In this document: positions 7,528 to 16,231 of the stretch, piece after piece
Layout of the letters: every line of letters begins with the position of its first letter
Position numbering within the stretch: position 1 is the stretch's first letter
NCBI GenBank assembly: GCA_002706085.1
Contig: PAJO01000028.1
Location: 101,888 to 150,972 of the forward strand
Source: Alcanivoracaceae bacterium
GTDB taxonomy: Bacteria; Pseudomonadota; Gammaproteobacteria; Pseudomonadales; Alcanivoracaceae
Direction of reading: 5' to 3'
Length of the DNA: 49,085 bases
Notes under the pieces: model-generated
Seen by the model: only the letters and a program-made list of their open reading frames with translations
What the model was told of the DNA's origin: nothing
Databases searched by the model: none
Program-made: the position numbers and the translations under genes

Positions 7528-10255
7528 GCTTCGCACTCCGGTAGTGGTGGATGTTTCCTTCCCGGCGCACCGGGCTGAGGATCTTGCCTGCGTGCCGCAG
7601 CGCGCAGCCTTTGGCATTGCCAATGGCAAATTCCACAGCGGCATAACCGTGTAGCGAGAAGGTCAGCCCCGTCTCGGTTTGGGTAAAGTCCGTGAGTCTG
7701 GCATTCGCTTGCTGGAGGTAAGGCCGGGAGTTATTGCCTGATTCCCAGCTGGCATAACCGTCCTGTAAATGCAGGTAACGCCCGGGTTTGTCGACCCGGT
7801 AGCCGGCAATCCCTTCACTGCCATTCATATCCGGCAGCCCGATCCCCTCCGGTAAGCGCAGGGTCCGTAATTCACCGCCACCCCTGACTAGCCAGCGGTC
7901 GCCTTCCCGTGCGATGGCCATCTGGTTGAAGTCCAGAACCTTGCGCACGTATTGCGATGCGAACAGGGGAAACAACGGTTGGTCTTGCGCCCACTGGTAC
8001 ACCTTTTTCAGCGACTCCAGAGACGCATTCTTGCTGGCAATATAGGTGTGGTAATAGATATCCACCGGCTTGAACCGGTAGGGTGATTCCGTCATTTCGA
8101 AGGTTTCGATCACGCGCTCAAAACCATAGAACGGCCCGGTCCATTCGTTGGTATAAATATTTTCGTTCTGGTTCGGCGCATAAACCTGGTACTCATTGCC
8201 CTTGGGCAAGCCAATGCCCTTGATCAAGGTCCAGGTCGGCGCACTGCGGGTGATGGTGGTATCACTGCCGTTCATGTTCAGCAGTCCATGTTCACGGGCT
8301 GCTGCCAGGGCTTCAGGGGTCGGAACCGTATCGCCGCTCCACAGTACCATGCGGGTTTTCTTCCCCGGCGGTAGCAGGTTTTTCTCGATGTAGTCAGCCG
8401 AGCCGGCCACCTCTCTCACCGGATCCATTTTGTAACCTGGCATGGGAAGACGAAGCTGCCCTTCCGGGCCATACAGTTCTCCCGGATTGTTTTGGGCGTC
8501 ATACCAGAAGAACGGATGTGAGTAAGTGTGTGTCGCCGCTTCAACATGATCCAGCCGGAACATTTCCCGAGCGATCTGCTGCAGATCTGCGGCCTGGTTC
8601 GGGTACAGACCATCACTGGCGACCTCGCCTTCGATCACCGAGAGTGTGGTCGGCAGAGTGAACTTCTTCAGCACCTCTTCCAGCAACACACGAGCATCGG
8701 CCCGGCCCTGGTAATCACGCACTTCTGCCAGACTGGGAAAACCATCGCCGTCCATATGGGCAAAACCCAAGCGGCGACCGTTCTCGGTGGTCACATCCGG
8801 AATCGGCATGGCGGGCAATCGCAGGGCATCATGCAGGAAGGTCAGAGGATTGAGCATCCACCGGTCCAGCCCCTCCGCCTTGACCGTAGGCAGCGCAGAA
8901 CGGATCAGATAGGGCTGCATGGCATAGCCGCCCCAGTCCGTAATCGCCACAGGCATGTACCGCTGGGATCCAGAGACCATCTCGAGCCAGGGCATTGTGG
9001 CCTGCTCGTTGTAAAGCGGCTCGCCCACCGGCAGGAAACGCGGTAATGGTGCTTCAAACCCCATATCGGCGTGCTGACTGACAATCGAAGGCAACACCTG
9101 TGGGGTTGTCCTCCCCTGAAAACCGAAAACCTGCCCGTTAGGCCCCAACGGATCTACCGCAGGATAGCCAAGCATAACAATAGGCACGCCGGACTCACGT
9201 TGGCGAACCAGCCAGCGTTCGAAATCGGCGCTGGTCACACCGTCCTTCTCCAGCCACACCACAATGCCGGCATAACGACCGCGCAATTCGCCCGCGGGCA
9301 TGGGGTCGTCAACATTCCGGATATCAGGGATCAGCCCCTGGAACTGCAACGGCATCAATCCGTAGCGGATAGCATCAGCATGCTCCCAAAGGCGCTCTTC
9401 GCTTCCGCCGTGGATCAACAACACATCCCGCGGCAATACTTCTCTGATGCCTACCCCGAACCCGTCGATCGCCGGGTTGGTCACCCAGGGGATCAGGCCA
9501 TGATTCGCGATCTGCCTGGCCAGCTTGCGTGCCTGATCGCGTTCTGCTGGCGGAGCGTAATCGATGGCAATGCCATCCACATCAAATTGCTTTCGGACCT
9601 GCAAAAATTGCTGAAGCAGCCACTCACGATCCGTATCCGGCACGACCTGATAGCTATCCTTGTCAGGCAGCCAGCGCTGGTAAAGCGACTCTGCGGCGAT
9701 GGCATCCACTGTTGCCGTGATCATCGGCATCAGCTCAAATCCACGATTGAGAATAAATCGGGCATCCGGGTAACGCTCAGAGACCGCATTAATGAGTGCT
9801 GCCAGCCCCTCTCTCTGGCGCTGACGCGCCTCCTCCTCTGTCACTCCGAGCTGATAACTGTCCAGAGTGTCGAGGAAAAAGCCGCGATAGCCTGCCTCCC
9901 ACAATGGGGCAAAGACTTTTTCCACAAAAATATCGCGCAGCTCGGGTTGCGACTGGTCGAGAACCCAGGAGCCCCAGTTGCGGTTTTTACCTAACCGCCA
10001 CTCAGGCTTGATCATGGAAAAATAAGGGCGCTGTGGCAGCACCTCGCCAAGGCTTACGTAGGCGTAGAAGCGTTGGTCAGACACCGACGAAGGCACACCG
10101 TCGGCCTGATCGGGCTCGACGACAGGATAGTCATAGAGGGCAAGCCGGGACCATGGGATGTCCGGACCGTAGTAAAAAGCAGCGGCTGTACCTGCGTAGG
10201 CCGGCAAAATCCCGACCAGCCACAGAGCAGCAGCGAGGAGAACGCGTGAAAGCAA
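7490..10255 (-). CDS. pelA: PelA, bifunctional Pel hydrolase and deacetylase
   Basis: Periplasmic enzyme that de-N-acetylates Pel during export and also carries a GalNAc-specific endoglycosidase domain. The 921-residue protein has a signal peptide ending AYA-G near residue 21. A GH114-type TIM barrel follows; FFLDTLDSY (D129) and AIAAESLY (E189) are the likely acidic catalytic pair. A flavodoxin-like central part comes next, then a deacetylase domain with HMDGDGF (D502, D504) and THTYSH (H576, H580) as metal and catalytic residues. The D-x-D to H-x3-H spacing is close to that of P. aeruginosa PelA (D528/D530, H600/H604). The start is TTG 10255 with AGGG six bases upstream; the nearest upstream ATG is out of frame. 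As the first gene of the operon it follows a weak -10-like TATAAC at 10300-10295. Confidence 0.95.
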   Translation of the reverse strand: MLSRVLLAAALWLVGILPAYAGTAAAFYYGPDIPWSRLALYDYPVVEPDQADGVPSSVSDQRFYAYVSLGEVLPQRPYFSMIKPEWRLGKNRNWGSWVLDQSQPELRDIFVEKVFAPLWEAGYRGFFLDTLDSYQLGVTEEEARQRQREGLAALINAVSERYPDARFILNRGFELMPMITATVDAIAAESLYQRWLPDKDSYQVVPDTDREWLLQQFLQVRKQFDVDGIAIDYAPPAERDQARKLARQIANHGLIPWVTNPAIDGFGVGIREVLPRDVLLIHGGSEERLWEHADAIRYGLMPLQFQGLIPDIRNVDDPMPAGELRGRYAGIVVWLEKDGVTSADFERWLVRQRESGVPIVMLGYPAVDPLGPNGQVFGFQGRTTPQVLPSIVSQHADMGFEAPLPRFLPVGEPLYNEQATMPWLEMVSGSQRYMPVAITDWGGYAMQPYLIRSALPTVKAEGLDRWMLNPLTFLHDALRLPAMPIPDVTTENGRRLGFAHMDGDGFPSLAEVRDYQGRADARVLLEEVLKKFTLPTTLSVIEGEVASDGLYPNQAADLQQIAREMFRLDHVEAATHTYSHPFFWYDAQNNPGELYGPEGQLRLPMPGYKMDPVREVAGSADYIEKNLLPPGKKTRMVLWSGDTVPTPEALAAAREHGLLNMNGSDTTITRSAPTWTLIKGIGLPKGNEYQVYAPNQNENIYTNEWTGPFYGFERVIETFEMTESPYRFKPVDIYYHTYIASKNASLESLKKVYQWAQDQPLFPLFASQYVRKVLDFNQMAIAREGDRWLVRGGGELRTLRLPEGIGLPDMNGSEGIAGYRVDKPGRYLHLQDGYASWESGNNSRPYLQQANARLTDFTQTETGLTFSLHGYAAVEFAIGNAKGCALRHAGKILSPVRREGNIHHYRSAKHELVELRLQCSQ

Positions 10256-10384
10256 AAGGTACCCTGTCCATGTGAGTGTTATTCACTGTATTCCGTTATA
10301 CATCAACAGGCAGTGAACAAAGAGGCCCTTGGCTTGAAAACCACGATAAAACAGCGATTTAGGGACATTATTTTACAAAAGCTT

Positions 10385-10945
10385 TTACAAGTGACGGCTA
10401 TCTTTACCAAATTGATTGCGCAGGAAGGCCATCTGGTCACCACGAATTCGGTGACTGTTGATCAAGGCCAGATACTCCGCCATGTTCGGCACATAAGGGA
10501 GAGCCAACAACTCCATGTCGATTTCTTCCAGCTGGCGATTTCCCTTGCGCTGATTGCAGCGTCGGCACGCCGACACCACGTTGGACCAGCGGTCTTTGCC
10601 CCCTCTGGAGGTCGGCACAATGTGGTCCCGAGTGAGCGCATTTTCAGCAAAGGATTTCCCACAATACAGGCACAGATGCTGATCACGACGAAACAGGGCC
10701 CGGTTCGTCAATGGTGGCGCGGTACGACGACATGAGAAGGGGGTGCCATCACAGGCAATGATCGAGTGCAGCGACAACGACGAACGCTGGCCGGTATCCC
10801 GGCATACTCCCCCGCGCAATCGATAGATCACCTCCCCCAGCGTCCAGGTCACCAGGCCACGGGCATACAGGGTGGCGGCCATCTGCCAATCCAGCCACTC
10901 CACCGGGGTGCCAGCCTTGTCCAGACGCAGGATACGTTCACTCAT
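10385..10945 (-). CDS. HNH endonuclease family protein
   Basis: A 186-residue protein with a C-terminal HNH nuclease domain: CLYCGKSF and ACRRCNQRKGNR supply two CxxC zinc-binding pairs around the LTRDHIVPTSRGGKDRWSNV core (His-Asp, Asn and the second Cys pair). Such proteins are common single-gene loci in gammaproteobacteria. Their cellular role is undefined and they need not be mobile. The start ATG 10945 has GAGG six bases upstream. The open frame continues further 5', but those codons run through an inverted-repeat element and do not look like protein. It is co-directional with pelA, ends about 130 bp before it, and lacks a clear terminator in between, so some read-through into pel is possible. 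Confidence 0.85.
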   Translation of the reverse strand: MSERILRLDKAGTPVEWLDWQMAATLYARGLVTWTLGEVIYRLRGGVCRDTGQRSSLSLHSIIACDGTPFSCRRTAPPLTNRALFRRDQHLCLYCGKSFAENALTRDHIVPTSRGGKDRWSNVVSACRRCNQRKGNRQLEEIDMELLALPYVPNMAEYLALINSHRIRGDQMAFLRNQFGKDSRHL

Positions 10946-10980
10946 GGGCAACCTCACTGTCGCGTATGCGGATAGATGCC

Positions 10981-11247
10981 AGGGCCTGTTCACACTAATT
11001 CCGTGGCCCCTGCTGGAGTCATTTTTTTGTCCAGTAGCTTCAACCGGTGCGCAGTGTAGTTGCTCTACATAAGTAACGGTTGGAGCTGCTGGACGGAAAA
11101 AGGGCCCAGCCCTTCGGGTTGCGGCCCACAATGCGCCACTCGTTGTTGCTCGTCGTTCATTTGGAGATACCAAACATCTCTCCTCGCGCCTAGATTGGCG
11201 CATTGTGGGCGGCAACAGGGGCCACGGAATTAGTGTGAACAGGCCCT
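10981..11247. mobile_element. MITE-like element with 32-bp perfect terminal inverted repeats
   Basis: The segment is bounded by two perfectly matching 32-bp inverted repeats, 10981-11012 and 11216-11247, beginning AGGGCCTGTTCACACTAATT. Inside are two more inverted pairs: an imperfect 18-bp stem (11029-11046 with 11077-11094) and a perfect 14-bp stem (11125-11138 with 11196-11209). There is no transposase and no convincing coding frame. The layout is that of a short non-autonomous transposon or structured intergenic repeat. I see no obvious target-site duplication. The left end is 35 bp upstream of the HNH nuclease start, so the element may supply or interrupt that gene's promoter. Confidence 0.75.
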
Positions 11248-11373
11248 AAGTCAGGAGCGATGACGATTCGGCGACAGCAGGGCAAAGGAGACAGGGCGGC
11301 CAGCAGACAGGGTCTGGAAGGAAGGAGTTGTGTTGGCGGTCGGTTCAACACCATGGTGCGCCTTTGCCGGAGG

Positions 11374-11409
11374 TCTGTGATTAACCTGCCACGACAGGCT
11401 AATCACAGA
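11374..11409. repeat. Hairpin-forming inverted repeat downstream of the DUF3047 gene
   Basis: Arms 11374-11388 and 11395-11409 (TCTGTGATTAACCTG and a near-perfect complement, one mismatch) with a 6-nt loop. It lies 41 bp past the 3' end of the minus-strand gene ending at 11451. It has no T-run, so it is at best a weak terminator; it could instead stabilise the mRNA 3' end. Confidence 0.5.
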
Positions 11410-11450
11410 CAGCTCAAATAATATACAGAGGCAGCAATCGACCGCAACTG

Positions 11451-12107
11451 TCAGCGACGAACCTGGAACACCGGCAGTCGATAACAGGCTTCTGCCCGGC
11501 TGGCGGTATTATCGGTGTCGGTCATGATCGCCACGGCATCGACCCTTTCCACCTCGATACCGTGATAACGGAGAAAATCCGCCCGGACATCCCGGGCAAA
11601 ATGTTGCCACTCGCCCGCACCTGTCCTGCCCTGCACTACCACCATATGAGCCTGATCGGCGAACGGATTGGGCCAGTGCTCACCCACCCGGGCCTCCCGT
11701 GACCAGACATAATTGATGGCCCGCGTTTGCCAGGGTAGCCAGCCTTTGTGGATCACATAGACCCTGGCCAGAAAATCATCCCCGTCTTTGCTGCGCTCAG
11801 AGATGGAAGGCCAGGCCGGCAGGGTTGAGGCACGCCACGACCACACCAGCCAGGGCGTTTGCGACACATTCACCCGCGACTCAAGGACCAGCCCGGATGC
11901 CGCATTATCAGAAGTCGCCCGCCAGCCCCCCTCGATCTGACGATAGTGGGTCTGCCCGGAAAACCGGACTTCTCGCCATCCTTCAGGCAACGTTCCCGCC
12001 GCGTCTGCCACCGCCAAAGCCGGCCATAGAGGCCACACAGCCAAAGACATTAGCAGCAGCGCAGGTATACATTGGACCACCGAGTCAGTCACAGACCTCG
12101 TTTTCAT
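11451..12107 (-). CDS. DUF3047 family exported protein
   Basis: A 218-residue protein with an N-terminal signal sequence (about residues 12-36, hydrophobic, ending near AVADA). The mature region carries LVWSWRASTLPAWPSISERSKDGDDFLARVYVI, then INYVWSREARVGEHWPNPF and VDAVAIMTDTDNTASRAEACY. This arrangement, including the terminal TDTDNT segment, is characteristic of DUF3047 proteins, whose function is unknown and which probably act in the periplasm with a beta-sandwich fold. It is divergent from the AlkJ-like gene, sharing a 107-bp intergenic region. Family assignment is by remembered pattern and I am fairly confident; function cannot be given. Confidence 0.8.
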   Translation of the reverse strand: MKTRSVTDSVVQCIPALLLMSLAVWPLWPALAVADAAGTLPEGWREVRFSGQTHYRQIEGGWRATSDNAASGLVLESRVNVSQTPWLVWSWRASTLPAWPSISERSKDGDDFLARVYVIHKGWLPWQTRAINYVWSREARVGEHWPNPFADQAHMVVVQGRTGAGEWQHFARDVRADFLRYHGIEVERVDAVAIMTDTDNTASRAEACYRLPVFQVRR

Positions 12108-12214
12108 GGCTTAATTTCCTAGAATACACAGCATGTATAGAGCAGAGGCGCGCCCGGTCTGTCGCCATTTCCTTTGCTTTTCGTGCTTGAGCTACCTTTT
12201 TGAAGGCAAACTTC

Positions 12215-13816
12215 ATGGAATTTGATTACATCATTGTCGGAGCCGGCTCCGCTGGTTGCGTGCTTGCCAACCGTCTCTCCGAAAACCCGGATAACCGCGT
12301 CTGCCTGCTGGAAGCTGGCCCGGCAGACAACAGCCTTTTCATTCGTATTCCGGCCGGCATCATCCTGATGATGCGCTCCAACGCCCGTAACTGGCGTTAC
12401 TACACTGTGCCACAGAAAGCACTCAACAACCGACAGATCTATATCCCCCGCGGGAAGACCCTCGGCGGTTCCTCAGCGGTGAATGCCATGTGCTACACCC
12501 GCGGCCACAAGTGGGACTACGACCACTGGGCAGAGCTGGGCAATCGCGGCTGGAGCTACGATGATGTGCTGCCCGTGTTCAAGCGCTCCGAGCACTATGA
12601 AGATGGCGAAAATGCCTTCCACGGCACTGGCGGCAAGCTCAACATCGCCAACCTGCGCTATAACCATCCTGTCAGTAACGCCTTTGTCCGGGCCGGGGTA
12701 GAAGCTGGCCACCCGGAAACCGACGACTTCAACAACGATGTGCAGGAAGGGGTCGGGCTCTACAAGGTAAACCAGAAAGATGGCGAGCGTTGCGGGGTCT
12801 CCCGAGCCTATCTGCACCCGGCCATGGATCGTCCTAACCTGACCGTGCTGACAAACTGCCTGGCCAACCGCATCCTCTTCGAGGGCAAACGGGCTGTCGG
12901 CGTGGAAGTGGAGCACAATGGCCAGATCCGTACCCTGAAGGCGGCCAATGAGGTCATTCTCTCCGGCGGTGCGATCAATTCCCCCCAGGTACTGAAGCTA
13001 TCCGGGGTTGGCCCGGCAGCAGAACTGGCCGAGCACAACATCCCGCTCGTGCATGACCTGCCCGGCGTGGGAGAAAATCTGCAGGACCACCCGGATGTGC
13101 TGGTGGTCAACAAGAGCAAGAAAAAGGATACCCTGAGCCTGGCACCGGGGGCGCTGCTCTCGACCGGCCTTAAGGGCGTATTCGATTTCTTTTACCGCCG
13201 CACCGGACAACTGACCTCCAACGTGGCCGAGGCCGGTGGTTTCATCAAGTCTCGCCCGGAAGAGTCTATCCCCGACCTGCAGCTTCACCTGACCGCGGCT
13301 CGTCTGGACAACCACGGCCTCAACTTCGTGTTCAGCATGGGCTACGGTTACTCGGGCCACGTCTGCATTCTCCGGCCGAAAAGCCGAGGCAACATTACCC
13401 TGCGCGATGCCAACCCGCGCTCGCCGGCACTGATCGACCCGCGCTTCCTTGAGCACCCGGAGGACATGGAAGGCATGCTGCGCGGCCTGAAAGCCATGCG
13501 CACCATCATGCAACAACCGGCACTGGAAGACTGGCGCGGTGAGGAAATCTACCCGGGTAAACAGGTTCAGAGTGATGACGAGCTGCGTGATTATTTGCGC
13601 CGCAAATGCGACAACATCTACCACCCGGTAGGTACCTGCAAGATGGGCCAGGATGATATGGCTGTAGTCGATGACCGCTTGCGGGTTCACGGGCTGGAAG
13701 GGTTGCGAGTCATTGATGCGTCGATCATGCCAACGCTGGTAGGGGGCAATACCAACGCCCCCACAGTGATGATTGCTGAAAAAGGCGCCGACTTTATTCT
13801 CGGCCTGGAAGACTAA
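12215..13816 (+). CDS. alkJ: AlkJ-like GMC-family FAD-dependent alcohol dehydrogenase
   Basis: Flavoprotein of the glucose-methanol-choline oxidoreductase family, most like AlkJ, the membrane-associated dehydrogenase that oxidises medium and long-chain alcohols from alkane hydroxylation to aldehydes and feeds electrons to the respiratory chain. The 533-residue protein begins with the FAD dinucleotide motif [20 protein letters not shown]. It has the GMC signatures [15 protein letters not shown] and [17 protein letters not shown], and ends with [11 protein letters not shown] (catalytic H470) and [13 protein letters not shown] (N514). The ATG at 12215 has GAAGG eight bases upstream; an in-frame TTG at 12200 is less likely. 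Choline dehydrogenase (BetA) is the main alternative, but CVLANRLS and CLLEAGP match AlkJ better. Hydrocarbon degraders often carry several paralogues, so alkJ is used in the family sense. Confidence 0.82.
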   Translation: MEFDYIIVGAGSAGCVLANRLSENPDNRVCLLEAGPADNSLFIRIPAGIILMMRSNARNWRYYTVPQKALNNRQIYIPRGKTLGGSSAVNAMCYTRGHKWDYDHWAELGNRGWSYDDVLPVFKRSEHYEDGENAFHGTGGKLNIANLRYNHPVSNAFVRAGVEAGHPETDDFNNDVQEGVGLYKVNQKDGERCGVSRAYLHPAMDRPNLTVLTNCLANRILFEGKRAVGVEVEHNGQIRTLKAANEVILSGGAINSPQVLKLSGVGPAAELAEHNIPLVHDLPGVGENLQDHPDVLVVNKSKKKDTLSLAPGALLSTGLKGVFDFFYRRTGQLTSNVAEAGGFIKSRPEESIPDLQLHLTAARLDNHGLNFVFSMGYGYSGHVCILRPKSRGNITLRDANPRSPALIDPRFLEHPEDMEGMLRGLKAMRTIMQQPALEDWRGEEIYPGKQVQSDDELRDYLRRKCDNIYHPVGTCKMGQDDMAVVDDRLRVHGLEGLRVIDASIMPTLVGGNTNAPTVMIAEKGADFILGLED

Positions 13817-13829
13817 CCTCCAGGCACCA

Positions 13830-13865
13830 TTTTGCCACAGAACCCGAAGAGGTCATGTGGCAAAA
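13830..13865. terminator. Possible bidirectional terminator hairpin
   Basis: Perfect 10-bp arms TTTTGCCACA (13830-13839) and its complement (13856-13865) around a 16-nt loop. It lies between the convergent GMC oxidoreductase and rssA genes. The arms provide T-rich 3' ends on both strands, although the stem is not especially GC-rich. Confidence 0.5.
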
Positions 13866-13887
13866 CGGCGTGAGAGTACAATCACTA

Positions 13888-13910
13888 GTGGGAGCCTGCC
13901 TGCAGGCGAT
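13888..13910 (+). repeat. REP-like palindrome (GTGGGAGC-stem-GCGAT type)
   Basis: GTGGGAGC is followed by a GCCTGC/GCAGGC stem and then GCGAT. This is the same architecture as the REP elements of pseudomonads (GTGGGAGC, GC-rich stem-loop, GCGA). A second copy occurs on the minus strand at 42994-43018. It sits in the 110-bp convergent gap before rssA. Confidence 0.6.
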
Positions 13911-13926
13911 TACCGCCAACAGGCCG

Positions 13927-14856
13927 CTACACCCGATCCGCCAGGGGCGAGCCTACCCAAGCCAGGATGTCGGCTTCATAACGTTTCACCAGCGCTCGCC
14001 CTTCCTCGATCGCTTCCTTCGCCCGGTGGAAGTCCATCAGGGCAAAATCTTCCAGCATGGGCACCAGCGTGACTTCCGGCGGGTCACCCGCCATACGCGA
14101 CCGGGTGATGCGGTCCTGCATGATATTGATACTGGACGCCACCACATCGAAGAAGCCGGGGTCCTCACCATCGCTGGATGAGAAATAATCCATCATCTTG
14201 TTCCAGATGCTGCGCTCTTCGTCGCTGCCACCGGCCTGATCCACCTGGGCGCGGGAGTCACGGGCCATGTGAGCACCCACCAACTGCGCATTCAGATTCA
14301 CAGCGATCACCACATCCGCACCCATGGCACGGGCGGCAGAGACCGGCACCGGGTTCACCAGACCGCCATCCAGCATCCAGCGTCCCTGACGTTTTACCGG
14401 TGAAAACAACCCCGGCAGCGCGCAGGAAGCGCGGGCAGCATCCAGCATCTTGCCTTCGGTAATCCAAACCTCGCGGCCGCTTTGCATATCTGTGGCGACA
14501 GTGACCAGTTTCTTGTCCAGAGTCTCGATATCCGGGTTGGCATGATGCTCGCGGAAAAAACCAAACAGCTTCTCGCCTTTCACCATGCCACCGGAAAAAC
14601 TGATATCGAGCAGCCCGAACACATCCTTAACGGTCAGCGTCTCCACCCAGTCGGCAAACGCATCCAGCGAGCCGGTGACATAAGCCCCACCGACCAGCGC
14701 ACCAATGGACGTACCCGCCACGACCTGAGGCTGAACACCGATATCTTCCAGCGCCTGTATGATGCCGATATGCGCCCAGCCACGGGCAGAGCCACTGCCC
14801 AGCGCCAACCCGACAACCGGTTTACTGCCCTGCTCTTGCGCAAGCTGCGTGGTCAT
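13927..14856 (-). CDS. rssA: RssA-type patatin-like phospholipase
   Basis: Patatin-like serine hydrolase of the bacterial NTE/RssA group, presumably acting on phospholipids or lysophospholipids near the cytoplasmic membrane. The 309-residue protein has the oxyanion-hole glycine motif LALGSGSARGWAHIG (about 16-31), the nucleophile elbow GTSIG (Ser50) and the catalytic aspartate in MLDGGLVNPVPVS (Asp163). The closing segment NRMAGDPPE-like (SRMAGDPPEVTLVPML, then LMDFHRAKEAI) closely follows E. coli RssA. No signal peptide is seen. It is the last gene of a four-gene minus operon; its start overlaps the DUF1289 stop by 4 bp. Confidence 0.92.
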   Translation of the reverse strand: MTTQLAQEQGSKPVVGLALGSGSARGWAHIGIIQALEDIGVQPQVVAGTSIGALVGGAYVTGSLDAFADWVETLTVKDVFGLLDISFSGGMVKGEKLFGFFREHHANPDIETLDKKLVTVATDMQSGREVWITEGKMLDAARASCALPGLFSPVKRQGRWMLDGGLVNPVPVSAARAMGADVVIAVNLNAQLVGAHMARDSRAQVDQAGGSDEERSIWNKMMDYFSSSDGEDPGFFDVVASSINIMQDRITRSRMAGDPPEVTLVPMLEDFALMDFHRAKEAIEEGRALVKRYEADILAWVGSPLADRV

Positions 14857-15065
14857 TGGCCATCCTTGTTCTTGCGCACCACACAGGGTGCAGTTTCACC
14901 GTTCATTCGCCGTTCGATGCGCCGGAACACTTCGCGCTTTTCGTCATCCGACAGCAACCCCCAGATGGAAATTTCCCCACCGGTACGGAAGCAGCCCACA
15001 CAGATATCGTCTTCATCCAGCGCGCAGATGGATACGCAGGGCGAAACCAGTTGCCGATCAGTCAT
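14853..15065 (-). CDS. DUF1289 small cysteine-rich protein
   Basis: A 70-residue protein opening MTDRQLVSPCVSICALDEDD with a CVGCFRTGGEISIW segment. The four-cysteine SPCxxxC...C-xx-C pattern is diagnostic of DUF1289, a family proposed to bind a metal (zinc or Fe-S); function unknown. The ATG at 15065 overlaps the end of the carbonic-anhydrase-like gene by 8 bp, and its stop overlaps rssA by 4 bp, so it is translated as part of the operon. A longer frame from 15122 exists but would lie inside the upstream gene. Confidence 0.88.
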   Translation of the reverse strand: MTDRQLVSPCVSICALDEDDICVGCFRTGGEISIWGLLSDDEKREVFRRIERRMNGETAPCVVRKNKDGQ

Positions 15066-15597
15066 GGGAGAAGCGTTCATCCACTTCAAGATGATCACGG
15101 AATTCCTTGGCATGAGCCACATAGTGCATGCTGCTCATGGTCAACATGGCCTTGTGACCATCGGTGATTTCCTTCACGACTTTTGCCGGTGAGCCCATTA
15201 CCAATGAATTATCCGGAATCTTCATGCCTTCCGGGACCAGGGAATTCGCGCCGATGATGCAGTTTTTGCCAATCACGGCCTTGTTGAGCACCACCGCATT
15301 GATGCCAATCAGGCTGTTATCGCCGATCGTGCAACCGTGCAACATGACCTTGTGCCCAACCGTCACATCACGACCGATTTTCATGGGAACACCCGGATCG
15401 ACGTGCAGCACCGAGCCATCCTGAATATTGGTATTCTCCCCGATTTCGATCACATCGTTATCGGCTCGCAATACCGCGTTGAACCAGATGCTGGTATTGG
15501 CTTCCATAATCACCGAGCCAATGACCGTAGCGTTATCGGCAATCCAGTGGCCCTCGCCACGCATTTCCAGCTGACGGCTGCCAATCTTGTAAATCAT
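15058..15597 (-). CDS. yrdA: Gamma-carbonic-anhydrase family hexapeptide protein (YrdA type)
   Basis: A 179-residue left-handed beta-helix protein of the gamma-class carbonic anhydrase-like family (YrdA/PaaY). Repeated hexapeptides run through residues 20-150 (for example ATVIGSVIMEANTSIWFNAVLRAD, IGENTNIQDGSVLHVD). The three metal-ligand histidines are in VLHVD and VGHKVMLHGC, so a trimer with zinc or iron between subunits is expected. Family members can be carbonic anhydrases, but several lack activity or hydrolyse thioesters (PaaY), so the substrate is open. The start overlaps the nudL stop by 4 bp. The company of a CoA pyrophosphatase and a phospholipase would fit an acyl/CoA-related role, which is inference only. 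Confidence 0.9.
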   Translation of the reverse strand: MIYKIGSRQLEMRGEGHWIADNATVIGSVIMEANTSIWFNAVLRADNDVIEIGENTNIQDGSVLHVDPGVPMKIGRDVTVGHKVMLHGCTIGDNSLIGINAVVLNKAVIGKNCIIGANSLVPEGMKIPDNSLVMGSPAKVVKEITDGHKAMLTMSSMHYVAHAKEFRDHLEVDERFSHD

Positions 15598-16190
15598 GTG
15601 TTGTCCTCTTCAGGCAATCCAGTGACATCAAACTGGATCCCTGCATCGTAAACATGGTTGATCAATTCCAGAATCATGAAGGCCGTGAGCCCCCAGATGC
15701 GTTTGTCTTCATAGTAATAGCTGGGAATCCGGAAACGACGACCAAAAAAGTCAATCGGACTGGACAATTCCGGGGTTTCTTCCAGAAAAAAGCGCAGAGG
15801 CACCTGAAAGATCTGCTCGATTTCACCCGGTTCTGCCTGCAAGGGGGCATCGGGGTGGACAATCCCCACAAAGGGCGTGACTTTCATGCCATAGCGGGAG
15901 GCGACTGGCGACAACTGCCCCAGCACATCCACATAACTGGACTCCAGCCCCACCTCCTCATGGCTTTCCCGTAACGCCGTCATTAACAGGTTACGGTCGC
16001 CCGGGTCCCGCTTTCCTCCCGGGAACGCCACCTCACCGGCATGGGTCGGCATGCTGCTGGAACGCACAGTAAGAATGACACGAGGGTCAGGCGCATCCAC
16101 CAGCGGCATCAGAACCGCCGCTTCCGGGAGCGCCAAAGGCAATTCGGTGCGTTGGTAATCAGGCAGACGCTGCCTGAGCAAATCGAGCAC
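15594..16190 (-). CDS. nudL: Nudix CoA pyrophosphatase (NudL family)
   Basis: Hydrolyses CoA or acyl-CoA at the pyrophosphate to give phosphopantetheine and 3',5'-ADP. The 198-residue protein has the CoA-specific signature ILTVRSSSMPTHAGEVAFPGG immediately before the Nudix box (GGKRDPGDRNLLMTALRE, then SHEEVGLE). This UPF0035-type motif separates NudL from other Nudix enzymes. It is the first gene of the operon nudL-yrdA-DUF1289-rssA; all junctions overlap by 4-8 bp. A 7-4-7 inverted repeat sits 24 bp upstream of the start and may be its operator. Confidence 0.93.
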   Translation of the reverse strand: MLDLLRQRLPDYQRTELPLALPEAAVLMPLVDAPDPRVILTVRSSSMPTHAGEVAFPGGKRDPGDRNLLMTALRESHEEVGLESSYVDVLGQLSPVASRYGMKVTPFVGIVHPDAPLQAEPGEIEQIFQVPLRFFLEETPELSSPIDFFGRRFRIPSYYYEDKRIWGLTAFMILELINHVYDAGIQFDVTGLPEEDNT

Positions 16191-16213
16191 GCGGCTCTCC
16201 CTCTGTTGGATGA

Positions 16214-16231
16214 TTCAAACGGTAGTTTGAA
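16214..16231. promoter_or_regulatory. PsrA-like operator upstream of the nudL operon
   Basis: Perfect inverted repeat TTCAAAC-GGTA-GTTTGAA beginning 24 bp upstream of nudL. It matches the published PsrA operator pattern (G/C)AAAC-N2-4-GTTT(G/C). A near-identical palindrome lies upstream of the thioesterase operon (25231-25246). Binding by a TetR-family fatty-acid sensor is inference. Confidence 0.6.

Noticed and set aside
10946..11215. N-terminal extension of the HNH nuclease through the inverted-repeat element
   Set aside because: The extra 90 codons come from the repeat and are unlike protein; the ATG at 10945 has its own ribosome-binding site.
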